From contig JAPXFY010000026.1 of the NCBI GenBank assembly GCA_030674185.1, positions 47,796,232 to 47,860,231 of the forward strand: a stretch of 64,000 nucleotides of DNA, in the 5' to 3' direction. The stretch comes from Monoplex corrugatus (Eukaryota; Mollusca; Gastropoda; Littorinimorpha; Ranellidae). Position 1 is the stretch's first letter. Each line of letters opens with the position of its first letter. The notes under the pieces were generated by a model. It worked only from the letters and a program-made list of their open reading frames with translations. It was not told the origin of the DNA and did not search any database. The translations under genes were made by a program, and so were the position numbers. Below, one piece after another: positions 43,187 to 53,761 of the stretch.

Positions 43187-43215
<29 letters not shown>
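43043..43215 (+). repeat. (CA)n microsatellite in LINE 3' UTR
   Basis: CA-rich, about 280 bp after the GT tract and 220 bp before the terminal stem-loop of element C. Confidence 0.95.
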
Positions 43216-43217
<2 letters not shown>

Positions 43218-43519
43218 ACGCAAGCACACACAGGCAGCAATATATAAACACAGTATGCGTCTTTATTCATATGAAAAATCTGTTAATCTTTCTTCATTAC
43301 ATAAGTCAGTGTTTAAATTTTAATATTCTGTGGTTTCTTTTGTGTCTTCTTACTTGTATAGCTTTAATGTTTGTTGTTATCTTATTGTGTATGTGATTGT
43401 GAACATTTTTTTATCACCTTTTGCCTTTCTTGCGAAATGTAAAGCGCTGGTGAGCATGTTTTTATATGGAATATGCGCTATACAAATAAACATTATTATT
43501 ATTATTATTATGTAAAGGA

Positions 43520-43668
43520 TACCAGTATTAGATAATGCAGAAGAGAAAATATGGCATATGTTCGACAGAATGGGAAAATATTTAATCAAGAGGTATTAAA
43601 TAATGCAGAAGAGAAAATATAGGCATATGTTCGACAGAATGGGAAAATATTTAATCTAGAGGTATGGC
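43520..43668. repeat. ~72-bp tandem duplication
   Basis: GTATTA(G/A)ATAATGCAGAAG through GGGAAAATATTTAATC occurs twice in tandem, with one extra A in the second copy. No coding content. Confidence 0.8.
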
Positions 43669-43669
43669 T

Positions 43670-44200
43670 GATGTAAATGGATCGTGCCTAGTGCAACGAA
43701 TCCGGTCTGACCTTGGAATAGGAAGAACATCCTAAACCAACAGGCAAGGGGCTGAAGGGAAAACCGGAGTCTCCGGAGAAAAAAAAACCCTTAGTCAGAC
43801 GCAGCTGGGCCTGTCATGTAGAAGGAGAATTCAAACAGATTGAATTTAAAATAAAAACGAAAATAAAAGTAAAAATAAAAATAGAAATAAAAAGGCATAT
43901 GTGGAGCCGCAAAGCCAGTACCTCACTGGGATGGGAAAATGGTGATAATAGGATCTATTTCAGTAAATCATCATCGAGATAAAACGTACATGGACTCAAG
44001 GGCACATTAAAAGAAGACAATAGTATGCATAAAATCATCCAAGCTGTATAAACATAAATTATACATGAGGGACAAGAAATGTTATAAGTATACATTTGAG
44101 CGAATACATACACATACACACCAAGGTAAAAGTACACGCACACAAAGCCATGTTCAGATAAAAGTGCATGAAGTGGCATGATACTGAATTCAATTGAGGA
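43670..44200. other. No gene seen; probable 3' flank of the Penelope-like element
   Basis: A-rich simple sequence at 43850-43895 and a CCGGAGTCTCCGG palindrome at 43764-43776. No terminal repeat of the neighbouring element could be defined. Confidence 0.4.
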
Positions 44201-44205
44201 AATCT

Positions 44206-44568
44206 TTATGGTTTGTCATTGAGTCCATGTGGCTTGTGCGTACCAAATTTATCTATAAGATGGGATTCTCTGTCTTTCCTGTCTATGGTGCTGTTACTGT
44301 ATAGAAGCCACAGACCTTTCACTCGGATGTTGTTGATTGAGTGGTCCGACTGGTTGAAATGATTTGAGATAGTTTTATCTCTTTGATGTCGGATGTCAGC
44401 CATGTGTTCCTTGAAACGTGTATCAAGGGTACGTCCAGTTTCACCAATGTACAGTTGAAAACATTCAGTACAGCTGATCAGATAGACAATGTTATATGTT
44501 TGACAGTTAAAATGTTTTGTAATTTTCATGTGCGATTTGGGGCCTCTGACTGTGGTGGCTGAGCACAC
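44206..44568 (-). pseudogene. Penelope-like GIY-YIG endonuclease domain
   Basis: NIVYLI (26-31) and LYIGETGR (39-46) are the two halves of the GIY-YIG motif, R51 in TRFKEH is the expected catalytic Arg, and a HLIDKFGTHKPHG stretch near the end supplies the usual acidic residue region. It would nick target DNA. In frame with the RT but separated by stop codons. The presence of this nuclease places the element among EN-bearing Penelope-like elements. Confidence 0.85.
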
Positions 44569-44643
44569 GAAAGGACATGTCCTGCATTTGGGTTTATTAC
44601 ATGTAGAGGTTCATGGAGGTTGGCCGGCAGGTTTTCTGAGTTT

Positions 44644-45900
44644 TTAACGGAGCAGCAAGTCACGGAGGTTCGTGTCTCGTTTATGGACAATTAAAGGAAG
44701 CTGGTCAAAAATGTCAGTTACAATAGGACTGGACTGTAGAATGTCCCAGTTGGACAAGATAATGTTTTTCACACGGTACATAGAAGGGTGACAGACTAAA
44801 CTGAGAACTGGACGATCGTCTGTGGCAGCTTTTGGCTCAGAATGGAGGACGTTTGATCGAGAGACAGGGTTGACTTTTTTACGGCCTTCATTGATGGTAC
44901 TCAGTGGGTAATGTCTACGTAGGAAGAATCTGGTCATTTCATCTGCTTTGTCATGGAAGTCATCATCATTTGAGCACAGGCCACGTAGTCGCAAGAGCTG
45001 AGAGTAAGGAATGCTGTTTTTGGTGTTGGAAGTGTGAGATGATCGATAGTCCAGATACGAATGTGAGTCTGTTGCCTTGTAGTGGACTGTAGTGATCAGT
45101 TTTTCAGATCGAATTGAAAGTTCAATGTCAAGAAAGTTCACGGATGTGTTTGAAATTTCATACGTGAACTTGATGGACGGATGAAAAGTTTGAACGTAGT
45201 GAATGTATTCTAGGAGTTGGTCGTGACTGAGGGATGTCACACCAATGCCATCATCAATGTATCTTTTGTGTACTTCAGGTTTGAGGTTTTTGTATTGCTG
45301 TAGGATTTGTTGTTCCAAGAATCCCATGAATAGACGGACATAGCTGGGGCCCACTTTTGTACCCATTGCGACTCCGCTTATTTGTGAAAATGTCTCCTCA
45401 CCAAATGAAAATGGGTTCATTGTCAAAACCAGTTCTGCCAGTCGGATGAGGGTTGATGAAGACAGTGTCTGATGAGGTCTTTTGTCTAGAAAATGTTGGA
45501 GAGCTTTTAATCCATCAGAGTGGGGTATACTCGTGTACAGAGAGGTGACATCTAAAGTGAACAAGTATTTGGACTTGAAGGTGTGGTCCTTATTTATCAT
45601 TTCAGTCAGATTCAGCCTGTGGTTAGTATCTTTGATGAAAGTAGGCAAAGACTGAACTATAGGTTGCAAAATGGTGTCAAGAAACTAAGAAATATTTTCA
45701 GTTGGGCAATTGCAAGCTGACACAATAGGACGGTCAGGGTTGTTGGCTTTATGTATTTTGGGAAGTAAATAGAAAAGTGATTGGACTGGAAGTTGTTTGA
45801 TGAGTAGTCTGGCAGTTGCAGCCAGCTGCTTGAATGATATTAGGCTGTTGATAAGTTTAGATATCTTAACATGATTGGTAATGTGTGCAGGTTTGTCCAT
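44644..45900 (-). pseudogene. Penelope-like reverse transcriptase
   Basis: The first part (45900-45685) reads FYLLPKIHKANNPDRPIVSA, motif-1-like, and ends at an in-frame stop. The second (counted from 45669) has FTLDVTSLYTSIPH with catalytic D40, SGVAMGTKVGPSYVRLFMG around 98-116, RYIDDGIGV with YIDD at 137-140 and NFLDIELS around 178. The three aspartates of the RT active site are retained although the frame is broken. PSYV and FMGFLEQ follow Penelope rather than LINE patterns. Confidence 0.9.
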
Positions 45901-46708
45901 TTTTTTTATTAAACGCTTGATGATGGAGCTGTTTCAGGGCTTCCTGCATGTAAAGAGTCCTGTCCCATACAACAATTGCACCACCTTTATCGGCTGGTTT
46001 GATGACAATGTCGTCTCTGTTTTTGAAAGAGTGTAGCGTGTCATTTTCTTCCTTGGTGATGGAACATCTCCTTGGTCGCATATTCAGAGAGCATATTTCT
46101 TTGTGGCATTTGTTGATGTAGTATTCAACTTCAGGAAAGGTGTTGCGAGGAGGTTCCCGATGAGCAGGCTCACGGAAGAGTTTGGTAAACAAATCAGCGT
46201 CAGGATCTAATTTTTGCTTGGGTGGATGTCCCAATACTGCCATCCGACGCAGTGATCTAAAAAATCGTTGGCAACTGTTGATCATTTCGTATTTATTGGC
46301 AGAGGGTTTTAGAGGAACAAATTTCAGACCTTTGGAAAGTGCCGACATTTCCGCCTCAGAGAGTGGCAAGTCTGGTGGAATACGCTGTACAAGAACGTGA
46401 CGTCCAGAGGTAGAGGGACGTGGAGTGGAAGAAGTACCGTCCAGTGTATGACTGCAGGAAAGGTTGTCCTGAAAAGAAGTTGAAGGTAGGCCTGTGGTTT
46501 CCTGGGAGTCATCAACAACTGTACATGTTGTAGTTGAACGTGTGGGATCTGCAGAAGCTGTCGAGGCATTGCTGATTTGAACAGACGGAGCAGAAGGTGT
46601 GGTGGATGTTGGAGTAGTAGATGTAAAGGAGGCAGAGGGAACCACACCTGTGTTGTTGACAAGGACTGCATTGTTGGCAGGTGCCGGGAACGATGAAGAT
46701 GGAGTCAT
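45866..46708 (-). pseudogene. Penelope-like protein, N-terminal part
   Basis: Residues ~1-115 are low-complexity Ser/Thr/Pro. Then come LPLSEAEMSALSKGLKFVP, a LRRMAVLG segment, TFPEVEYYINKCHKEI, NDTLHSFKNRDDIVIKPADKGGAIVVWD and MQEALKQL. The 'DDIVIKPADKGG' block is a hallmark of the region preceding the RT in Penelope-like elements. The ATG at 46708 is plausible but unproven. Confidence 0.85.
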
Positions 46709-46754
46709 AGCCTGGGTAGTAGATGTAGTGGATATGGAAGGGGTGAGCTATGTA

Positions 46755-46872
46755 CACACACACATGTACGCACGCACGCACGCGCACACGCACAAAGGGA
46801 GAGAAAGAAAGAGACAGAGACAGAGACAGAGACAGACAGACAGACAGACAGTCAGACAGACAGAGAGACAGA
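46755..46872. repeat. CA-rich and (CAGA)n microsatellite
   Basis: CACACG-type sequence at 46755-46795, then GAGACA and CAGA tetranucleotides to 46872. Confidence 0.85.
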
Positions 46873-47139
46873 CCTTTTTCACACGTCTTTTTTAGAATGG
46901 CTCGACCATCTTACTGTCTTCGTCCCCACCCTCACCCGCACCCTCCACCTGTGCGCAACCTCTGTCCACCGATCTTTTGACAATTCACGTCTGGACTTTC
47001 CGCTCGGTTTTTCACGTGATTCTCGCCAGTTTTTAAACAGTGCGAACTTTCTTCTTCTTCCAGGGAAGTGACCGCAATCAACCAGTTGATTATTCTGTCA
47101 CTTTGGAGGAAGTCGGAAGTATGTGAAAAAAAAGAAAAG

Positions 47140-47450
47140 AAAAAGAAAAAGAGCCTATTAGAGAATTTGGAGGCCCTTGGCCCAAAGGTGTCGATGGTTG
47201 TGGCCTCCACGACGCTCTGGGGCAGGCGGTTCCAGTCGCGGATTGTTCGTGGAAGAAAAGTCTGTTGTTGGTATTGTGTGCGGCATCTCGGTTGATTATA
47301 TTGATGGTCGTGGCCTCTCCTCTAGGGGCTATGGCAGGCTCCATCTTTTGCTTCATGTTGTTCATGCACACCATATTGTTCCGGATTTTGGATAGTATGG
47401 TGAGGTGGGCAGTCTGACGTCTGTCTTGAAGCGAGGGCCATCTATCAACA
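47140..47450 (-). pseudogene. C-terminal scrap of a further non-LTR retrotransposon
   Basis: On the minus strand: DRWPSLQDRRQTAHLT, LSKIRNNMV, then after a one-base shift QTFLPRTIRDWNRLP and QSVVEATTIDTF. W.SLQ.RR...L...YKI and FLPRTIRDWN.LP are typical of the C-terminal end of many animal LINE ORF2 proteins. Too short to place in a clade. Confidence 0.65.
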
Positions 47451-47454
47451 GGCT

Positions 47455-47895
47455 AAAACTTTCTTGATCAAACTTGTTCTTTCAACTGACACGGATTGGT
47501 ATCCAGGTGTTACATTTTGGACCAAGGTCTAAACTGCACATTTTCCCCTTGATTTCTTGCTGCATAATTATATTGAAAGGGAGAGCAGCATTTTTGAACG
47601 AAGCAAACGTCACGGAACATCGATGCGATCGTGACTCCCACTGACTAAACCTCCATCTGTTTCCAGCGCGTCTTGATACCGGTAAGTCTTGTTTTTACAG
47701 GGAATAAAGCCTGAATGAAAGTCGGATTAATCCTACAGCGTTGGTGAAATATCCCATGATTGCATTTTAATACCTTTGTGAGCGCAGTCCTTGGGTCAGA
47801 CTTCGACAGCTGTTGACAACATTTGACAATCCTTCACTTTTGGAGTTGGCATACTGATCCCGAAGGAGAGGATTTGGGCGTGGATTAGAATTACT
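47455..47895. other. No gene seen
   Basis: Unique-looking sequence with no recognisable frame. Confidence 0.5.
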
Positions 47896-47899
47896 CAAT

Positions 47900-47908
47900 G
47901 TTTACACA

Positions 47909-47971
<63 letters not shown>

Positions 47972-48135
47972 AGTCCGCGTAACGTGCGTGTTTGTGTGTG
48001 CGCGCGCGTGCATGCATGCATATATGCATGCGAGTGTGTCCTTTCGTGGGTCGATGCATCAAGTGCGTGCGTGCGCGCGGTGACCACGTACATGCGTGCG
48101 TGACCACGTATATGCGTGCGTGTGTATGTGCGCGC
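47900..48135. repeat. (CA)n tract followed by GTGC/GCGT-rich sequence
   Basis: Pure CA at 47905-47968, then alternating purine-pyrimidine sequence rich in GCGTGC and GCATGC to 48135. Confidence 0.85.
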
Positions 48136-48302
48136 GTTAAAACAAGTCTCTAGCAAGAAAACTGATGATAGAGCGACAAGAAAAATTGAAGCAGATAAAA
48201 TCGCCTGATAAAGAAAACGTTTGTAGTGGACTAAATAGTGTTTGTGGGTATATTTTTAATTTAAATCATTATTACAGTCATGTCCCCCCCCCTCCCCCCA
48301 CC

Positions 48303-48826
48303 TTTGGGATGCCGGGGTTGCTTTCAGTATAAATAGTATCCCCACATGGAAATTCTGAGCTTAAAATTTCCTCTTTTCTGTCACTCTCTTTGTTTCTTTC
48401 TTCCACCTTTGCTTCGACATTTCTTCCTATCATTTTCTGCCTTGCTGGTCCATTCACCTGTATGTGTTCGATAAAGTCTTACTGTACTTTCTCATAGGAT
48501 TGATAATTGGGTACATGTGTTCAGTGCATTTTTGGCTCTAAGGAGGTGAGATATGCGGAAGCAATTTCAGGTAATTTAGGCCAGTTTTTATGTATGTTTT
48601 GGTGTTCTTATGTATGCTTAAATTTGTATTCAAGTGTGTTTTTTAAATCCCCTATGCGATGAATTAGACTGAGTGGTCAGCGCCGGGGGCATGTCCTTAG
48701 ATTATGTGCGCGAATGCATTGATATGTGAACTTAATTTTTTTCCTTGTTGAAGTTTTGTATGTTTTGAAGCAGTCATAGCCCTGATATGGCTGTACGCAG
48801 TTGGCTGGGTTTTAAAAACAATACGG
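48303..48826 (+). repeat. Family S repeat, full copy
   Basis: Starts GGGATGCCGGGG, then TCAGTATAAATAGTATCCCC, CTGCCTTGCTGGTCCATTC, GATAATTGGGTACATGTG, TTAAATCCCCTATGCGATG and TTAGATTATGTGCGCGAATG, and ends AGCCCTGATATGGCTGTACG...GGCTGGGTTTTAA. Same order as all other copies. Confidence 0.85.
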
Positions 48827-48839
48827 GTCATGTCACACG

Positions 48840-49620
48840 TAAGCTGAATGCTTGAATTTATTTTCAGTTTTTATTTTATTTTACATTTATCAAGATCCAG
48901 ACTGCAATGTATTCCTTTGTCGAATGCATTCTAAACCTTCCACAGTGGCGTTTTGGAAAATGCTATTTCCGAATTTCGTGTCTTCGCCTTGTTTTTGTTA
49001 TTGATGTAACAAACGCTTGTGCAACACGTTTTACACATCTGTATTTCACGCTCGCGTGGAAAACGTCAGCAGCAACAACGACAACAAAACTGCAGACACG
49101 AAGAAGAGACGATCACAATGTGACTGAGGAAGGGACGAGGTCTGTACCGCATATCACTTATCTCACGTGTCGTGCACATTTTGCGTAATTATTTTGTTTT
49201 GTGTAAAGTTTAATTTAACACAGGTTGTGGCACATGAAGGGAAAGTGTGCAGTTTAGGTGTGCAATGGAGACTGAAACTAAACTACACCTTGGATAAGAC
49301 TGCTCCAAGACCTGAACCAGTTTAGTCCAAATTGTGAAAATATTTGTCGAGATAACTCGGCTGCCAAGGGACGGAATTTGACTAGATCTAAATTTGATTG
49401 AAACGTGTGGTGTGGTATGAAAGTTGTGTGTGTCATAAACTGCAACATAAATTAAGACCTGCCAAAATGTCATCTCTGCAAAACTTGATTCGTTAGCAGG
49501 GATTTCTCGATCGTTTAATTGACAGGTTTTATCTTATGTCACTTTGTTGAAATAGCACCCTGTCTATGATTACTATGTCTGTCACCATATGTCCGCAATT
49601 TTGTTTCAGTGTGGATTATG
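48840..49620. other. No gene recognised; one 93-codon frame
   Basis: The frame 48907-49188 has no recognised domain. No repeat landmark was found in this stretch. Confidence 0.4.
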
Positions 49621-49631
49621 TCATCCTGTTG

Positions 49632-50455
49632 GTATCCCCAATGGGGATGCTGGGGGCTCTTTCAGTATAAACAGTATCCCCACCTTCAGGAAATTCTGTG
49701 CAAGAAATTTCCTGTTTTCTGTCATTCTGTTTGTGCCTTGTTTCTTTTTCTGTCATTTCTTTATTTCATGTCTTGCTGGTCCATTGACCTGTATATGTTG
49801 GATAAAGTCTTACATACTTTCTCTTAGGTTTGATAATTGGGTACATGTGTTAAGTGCATTTTTGGTTCTAGGGAAATATGATTGTGTGAGCAATTTTAGG
49901 TTATTTAGGCATGTTCTAATGTTTGCTCCCCCTGTGGGGAGGCCGGGGGCTCTTCAGTGTAAGTATATGTAGTATCTCCACCTTCAGGAAATTCTGTGCT
50001 AGAAATGTCCACGTTTCTGTCACTGTTTGTTTCTGTCTTGTTCCTTTGCTTTCTGTCACTTCTTCCTATTATTTTCTGCCTTGCTGATCCATTCAACTGT
50101 ATCTGTTAAATAAAGTCTTGCATATTTCTCTTGGGATTGATAATTGGGTACATACATTCAGTGCACGTTTGGTTCTGGGGAAATGAGATATACGGAAGCA
50201 ATTTTAGGTCATTTAGGCCCGTTTTTATATGAGTTTTAGTGTCACTAGTTATGTTTAATTTGTATTCAGGTATCTTTTTTTTAAATCCCCTGTGTGATAA
50301 ATTGGACAGACTGGTCAACGCTAAGGGCATCTCTTATGTTATGTGTACTTAATTGTCTTTTCCTTTTTTTCCTGTTGAAATGCTGTGTATTGAAACGGTT
50401 ATAGCCCTGATATGGTTCTATGCAGTCGGCTGGGCTTTAAGCAACAGTAAGAATA
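49632..50455 (+). repeat. Two adjoining family S copies (a 5' half, then a full copy)
   Basis: The first copy (49632-49925) breaks off after the AATTTTAGGTTATTTAGGC landmark; the second (49928-50455) restarts with CCCTGTGGGGAGGCCGGGGG and runs to CAGTCGGCTGGGCTTTAAGC and an AAGAATAAGAAT tail. Confidence 0.85.
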
Positions 50456-50457
50456 AG

Positions 50458-50771
50458 AATGTTAGTTCTAGTGTCCTTATTTATGTTTAATAATGTATTC
50501 AGGTATGTTGTTGATATGGCTGATAGAGATGATGTTAATATGGCTGATAGAGATGTTAATATGGCTGATACAGATGATGTTAATATGACTGATAGAGATG
50601 ATGTTGATATGGCTGATAGAGATGATGTTGATATGGCTGATAGAGATGATGTTGATAGGCTGATAGAGATGTTAAATGGCTGATAGAGATGATGTTAATA
50701 TGGCTGATAGAGATGATGTTAATATGGCTGATACAGATGATGTTAACATGGTTGATAGAGATGATATTGAG
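50458..50771 (+). repeat. Family S fragment invaded by a 24-bp minisatellite
   Basis: 50458-50510 matches the TAGTGTCCTTATTTATGTTT landmark of family S. From about 50511 the sequence is about eleven units of 24 bp (some 21 bp) containing GATGTTAATATGGCTGATAG. Met-Ala-Asp-Arg-Asp frames are repeat translations. Confidence 0.8.
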
Positions 50772-50839
50772 GGGTTCCCCCCCTTCTCCCTGAAACACGT
50801 CATTTTCATGACTTGGATTTCACCCTGTAGACACCCCTC

Positions 50840-51150
50840 AAAGCAAAGAAAACAAACGAGACAGTCTTGATGGATGCAGACACAAGATCATTCATAAGGA
50901 AGATTAGGAAAAGACAGGCAACATTTGTAGGCCATTTTATGAGGAAAGGGGAATTGGAGCACCTGGTCACAACAGGAAAGCTGGAGGGAAAGAGAGCACC
51001 AGGTAGACCCAGGGAGAAAGTATTGGACGGACTTGCAGAGTGGCTGAAGACAAAGAGGGTGGAAGAGGCGCTCGAGGCAACAAGGGATAGAAACAGATGG
51101 AAGACCATGATCACCAACGCCATGTGGCAAGGCACTTGATGGTGATGATG
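50840..51150 (+). mobile_element. RTE/BovB-like LINE copy 4 (3' fragment)
   Basis: Encodes KKTNETVLMDAD, FIRKIRKRQATFVGHFMRKG and APGRPREKVLDGLAEWL and ends CAAGGCACTTGATGGTGATG. The flanks AGACACCCCTC (50829-50839) and AGACACCCTTC (51151-51161) are an 11-bp target duplication with one mismatch. Confidence 0.85.
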
Positions 51151-51154
51151 AGAC

Positions 51155-51375
51155 ACCCTTCCTGATGTAGTTTTCCAGTTTTTACAAGAGATCAATAGAT
51201 TTCACCTGATATGATTTTACGGCTGTCTTTCTTTAACTGCACTTAAGACTTGCATGGTTAACGGTGAGCATGGTTTTTACCTGTCTTTTATTTTAACGGG
51301 TTGTCAGTTTTGACGTGGTGTTAGCTCTGATATGGCTCTAGTAGTCGGCTGGGCTAAAAGCAATGTGAACTTGAA
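51155..51375 (+). repeat. 3' end of an I/Nimb-like LINE
   Basis: Matches 60305-60510: TTTTCCAGTTTTTACAAGAG, GATCAATAGATTT, TTAACGGGTTGTC, ACGTGGTGTTAGC.CTGATATGG and CTAGTAGTCGGCTGGGC. At 60 kb the same sequence follows a recognisable coding end, so this is its 3' UTR. Confidence 0.75.
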
Positions 51376-51379
51376 TTCT

Positions 51380-51695
51380 GCTGTCCTTCTGCATACATGG
51401 CATGAAATTCATTTCCAGTGTTCATTCCGATAATGAAACTTTAAATCAGAATAGTGACAGTAGACTGGGTAGAGTCTGATATGACTGATCACAACAGGAA
51501 AGGTGGAAAGCACAAAATTTGACATGTTGATAACCACGAGACTATCAGTGGCGTTGCCATAGCTTCTTTGTTTCTTTTGTTTTGCCATGAAATAACCATT
51601 GCTGTTGGCATGGAATTATCCCGACTAGGAAATTTTCTATATTTTTTTTTTCAAAAACGAGATGCACACACCATTACAGTGTCGCCAAGATTGTT
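51380..51695. other. No gene seen
   Basis: Unique-looking sequence with short frames only. Confidence 0.5.
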
Positions 51696-51699
51696 CCAA

Positions 51700-51905
51700 C
51701 AGACAGTACAAACAGTAGTACAAGATACAAAACCCATGTGCTGGGCAAGACCCCAATTCATGGCTTTATGTGCAGGCTTAAGGCTTGTGCCATGATCGTT
51801 TTGGTTCTTCTCCATCACGTGGCACCAATGACACCAATACATGTGGAATTCAATCAGAAAGCGGAAACATTATCTTGAAAAACTGAAACTGAAGCATTAA
51901 ATTAC
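51700..51905 (+). repeat. Uninterrupted copy of the repeat split at 36.0-38.1 kb
   Basis: Provides the empty site for the piggyBac-type insertion (GCAGGCTTAAGGCTTGTGCC at 51772-51791) and continuous sequence across the LINE insertion point. Confidence 0.75.
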
Positions 51906-52088
51906 CTGGGTTTTCTTTTTCTTTTTCTACATGATGAAAGATAACCAGAGCTGTTAACATGGCGTTTTCGTTTTTTCTTTGTTTTTTTTTTTGGTTGTTT
52001 TTTGTCTGTTTGTTTGATTTTTGCTTGTTTTACCATGTGATAACCATTGTTAGCGACATTTACTGAAAAAAAACATCCACAAAAACAG

Positions 52089-52270
52089 AATCAGAACACG
52101 TATTTAGTATAACAAGATGGGCGTAAATTATTGGCCAAGTGGCCCTTTTCAAATAACACGCGCGCACACACGCACACACGCACGCGCGCAAGCACACACA
52201 CACACACACACTCTCTCTGTGTCTCCCCCCTCCCCTGTGTAATATCACTTAGAGTGAAAAGACGTTAAAC

Positions 52271-52330
<60 letters not shown>

Positions 52331-52473
52331 GGAAAAACAGCAAAACTTCCCTGACATTTCTTCCAGCTTGTTGTTTAGGACTTCTTTGTTGTCATATGTT
52401 TATGTTTGACAAAGGCCAGTTGCCCAAATTTTGCACCTGTCTTGTTTTGTTATGTTAAATATGCGTTCTGATT
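52089..52473. repeat. ~385-bp element bounded by ~67-bp inverted arms
   Basis: The left arm (52089-52155) begins AATCAGAACACGTATTTAG; the right arm (52405-52473) is its approximate reverse complement ending AAATATGCGTTCTGATT. Between them are CA-rich (52155-52215) and CT-rich (52270-52325) microsatellites. Each arm contains a GGCC(A)..TTGGCC hairpin followed by AAA/GAAA-like sequence. The class of element is unknown. Confidence 0.55.
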
Positions 52474-52629
52474 GTAATTTTGTGTGAGTGTGGGTTTTTT
52501 CCATCTGGTTCTTATTTGCTTATTTGTTGAGCACAGGTAGTTATAATTATTTGTTTTGGACATTTACTGAAGTTTGTTTTTTTCTCCTAAGTTGTGAGAG
52601 GGAACCAGTGTTTTTAACACGGCTTTTTG

Positions 52630-53115
52630 TTTCGTCTTGCCGTGCGTTGATATGTGCCCTTAATTTTATGGGTTTTCTTCCCTGTTGAAGTACTATGTAC
52701 GTATTTAAATGGTTATAGTCCTGATATGGCTTTACGCAGTCGGCTGGGCTTTAAGCAACAATTTGAATAAGAACGTGCGCGAATGCATTGATACGTGTAC
52801 TTAATTTTCTTTTCCTTTTTTCCTGTTGAAGTATTGTATGTTTTGAAATGGTTACAGCCCTGATATAGCTCTGTGCAGTCGGCTGGGCTTTAAACAAACA
52901 TAACAGGACATGTTTTTTTAATCCCCTGTGTGATAAATTGGACATAGTGGTCAACGCCAGTAGCATCTCCTTAGATTATGTGCGCGAATGCATCCTTAAT
53001 TTTCTTTTCCTTTTATGAATTTTCTTTTTTACTGTTGAAGTATTCGGTATGTGTGGAAACGGTGAAAGCCCTGATATGGCTGTATGCAGTCGGTTGGACC
53101 TTAAGTAAAATAAAA
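52630..53115 (+). repeat. Three successive 3' fragments of family S
   Basis: CCCTGTTGAAGTA...TCGGCTGGGCTTTAAGCAAC to 52762; GCGCGAATGCATTGATACG to GGGCTTTAAAC at 52905; TTTTAATCCCCTGTGTGATA to TCGGTTGGACCTTAAG at 53108. Each preserves the same terminal block, as expected of repeated 5'-truncated insertions. Confidence 0.75.
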
Positions 53116-53119
53116 CTAA

Positions 53120-53405
53120 CCACTTTCATTGATATGGGTGAACTAGTCATATTGTCATAATCGCCATCTGATGGCCAGTTTGAGCGACATGGGTTTAAGA
53201 TTTTTGTTATTGTTTTTGTTGATACCTAGGCGTAACCTGTGTTATCAAGATAGAATTCGCATGTTGATGTTTCTGTATAAAAAAAATGGCCATGAAATGA
53301 CCTTTGCCATTGAATGGGATTCTGTTGTCCTAGATGCTGTTGTAGTTATTATAGTTGGTGTATGGAACGCAGGGACAGCCTGTTCAAGCTGAGGTGTGAT
53401 TAGTG
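53120..53405. other. No gene seen
   Basis: Short frames only. A GT/GCGT/GA microsatellite follows at 53408-53552. Confidence 0.5.
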
Positions 53406-53408
53406 AGC

Positions 53409-53447
<39 letters not shown>

Positions 53448-53761
53448 CGCGTGCGTGCGTGTGTGTGGCGTGTGTGTGCGTGAGTGTGCGTGTGTGTGTG
53501 CGTGTGCGTGTGTGTATGAGAGAGAGAGAGAGAGTGTGGTGTGTGTGTGTGTTGGACTAACTACTGTTATAACAATTAAGGTCTAGTTTTCGATAATGTT
53601 CGCTACTTGCTTTTTTTCCCAAATAATCAAAGCACTGATATACTGTCGAGGTCTAGTGTCCATTTGAACAGTGAAACTTAATTAAAAATAGTTTGTACAA
53701 ATCAAGGACGTGTAACTATTATGCGAAAGAAAGAAATGACAGATTTTAAACCCTGGATACA

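Larger units (their letters stand above)
41760..43512 (+). mobile_element. L2/CR1-like LINE, 5' truncated (element C)
   Basis: The frame 41819-42568 covers the region after RT motif C: WMSENKLKMNDDKTE, NLGFYLDETLSMEAHV, SRLDYCNSLFAG, RIQNHAARLVL, LHWLPVKARIQYK, SVFGPNVWNSLP and LKTHLFQTHLT, then a stop. 250 codons are unbroken. The 3' UTR is long (about 940 bp), holds two dinucleotide tracts (GT at 42650-42765, CA at 43043-43215), and ends in AAAGCGCTGGTGAGC...ATGCGCTATACAAATAAA with an (ATT)n tail to 43512, the same type of terminus as element B. Confidence 0.8.
44206..46708 (-). mobile_element. Penelope-like element with GIY-YIG endonuclease, degraded
   Basis: Minus-strand order: N-terminal Ser/Thr/Pro-rich region and conserved block (46708-45866), linker (45900-45685), RT (45669-44644), zinc-knuckle linker CNKPKCRTCPF (about 44605-44570), GIY-YIG nuclease (44568-44206). 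A one-base shift at an A8 run near 45905 separates the first two frames; in-frame stops (45685-45687, 44644-44646 and one shortly after) separate the rest. Terminal repeats were not identified. Confidence 0.9.
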
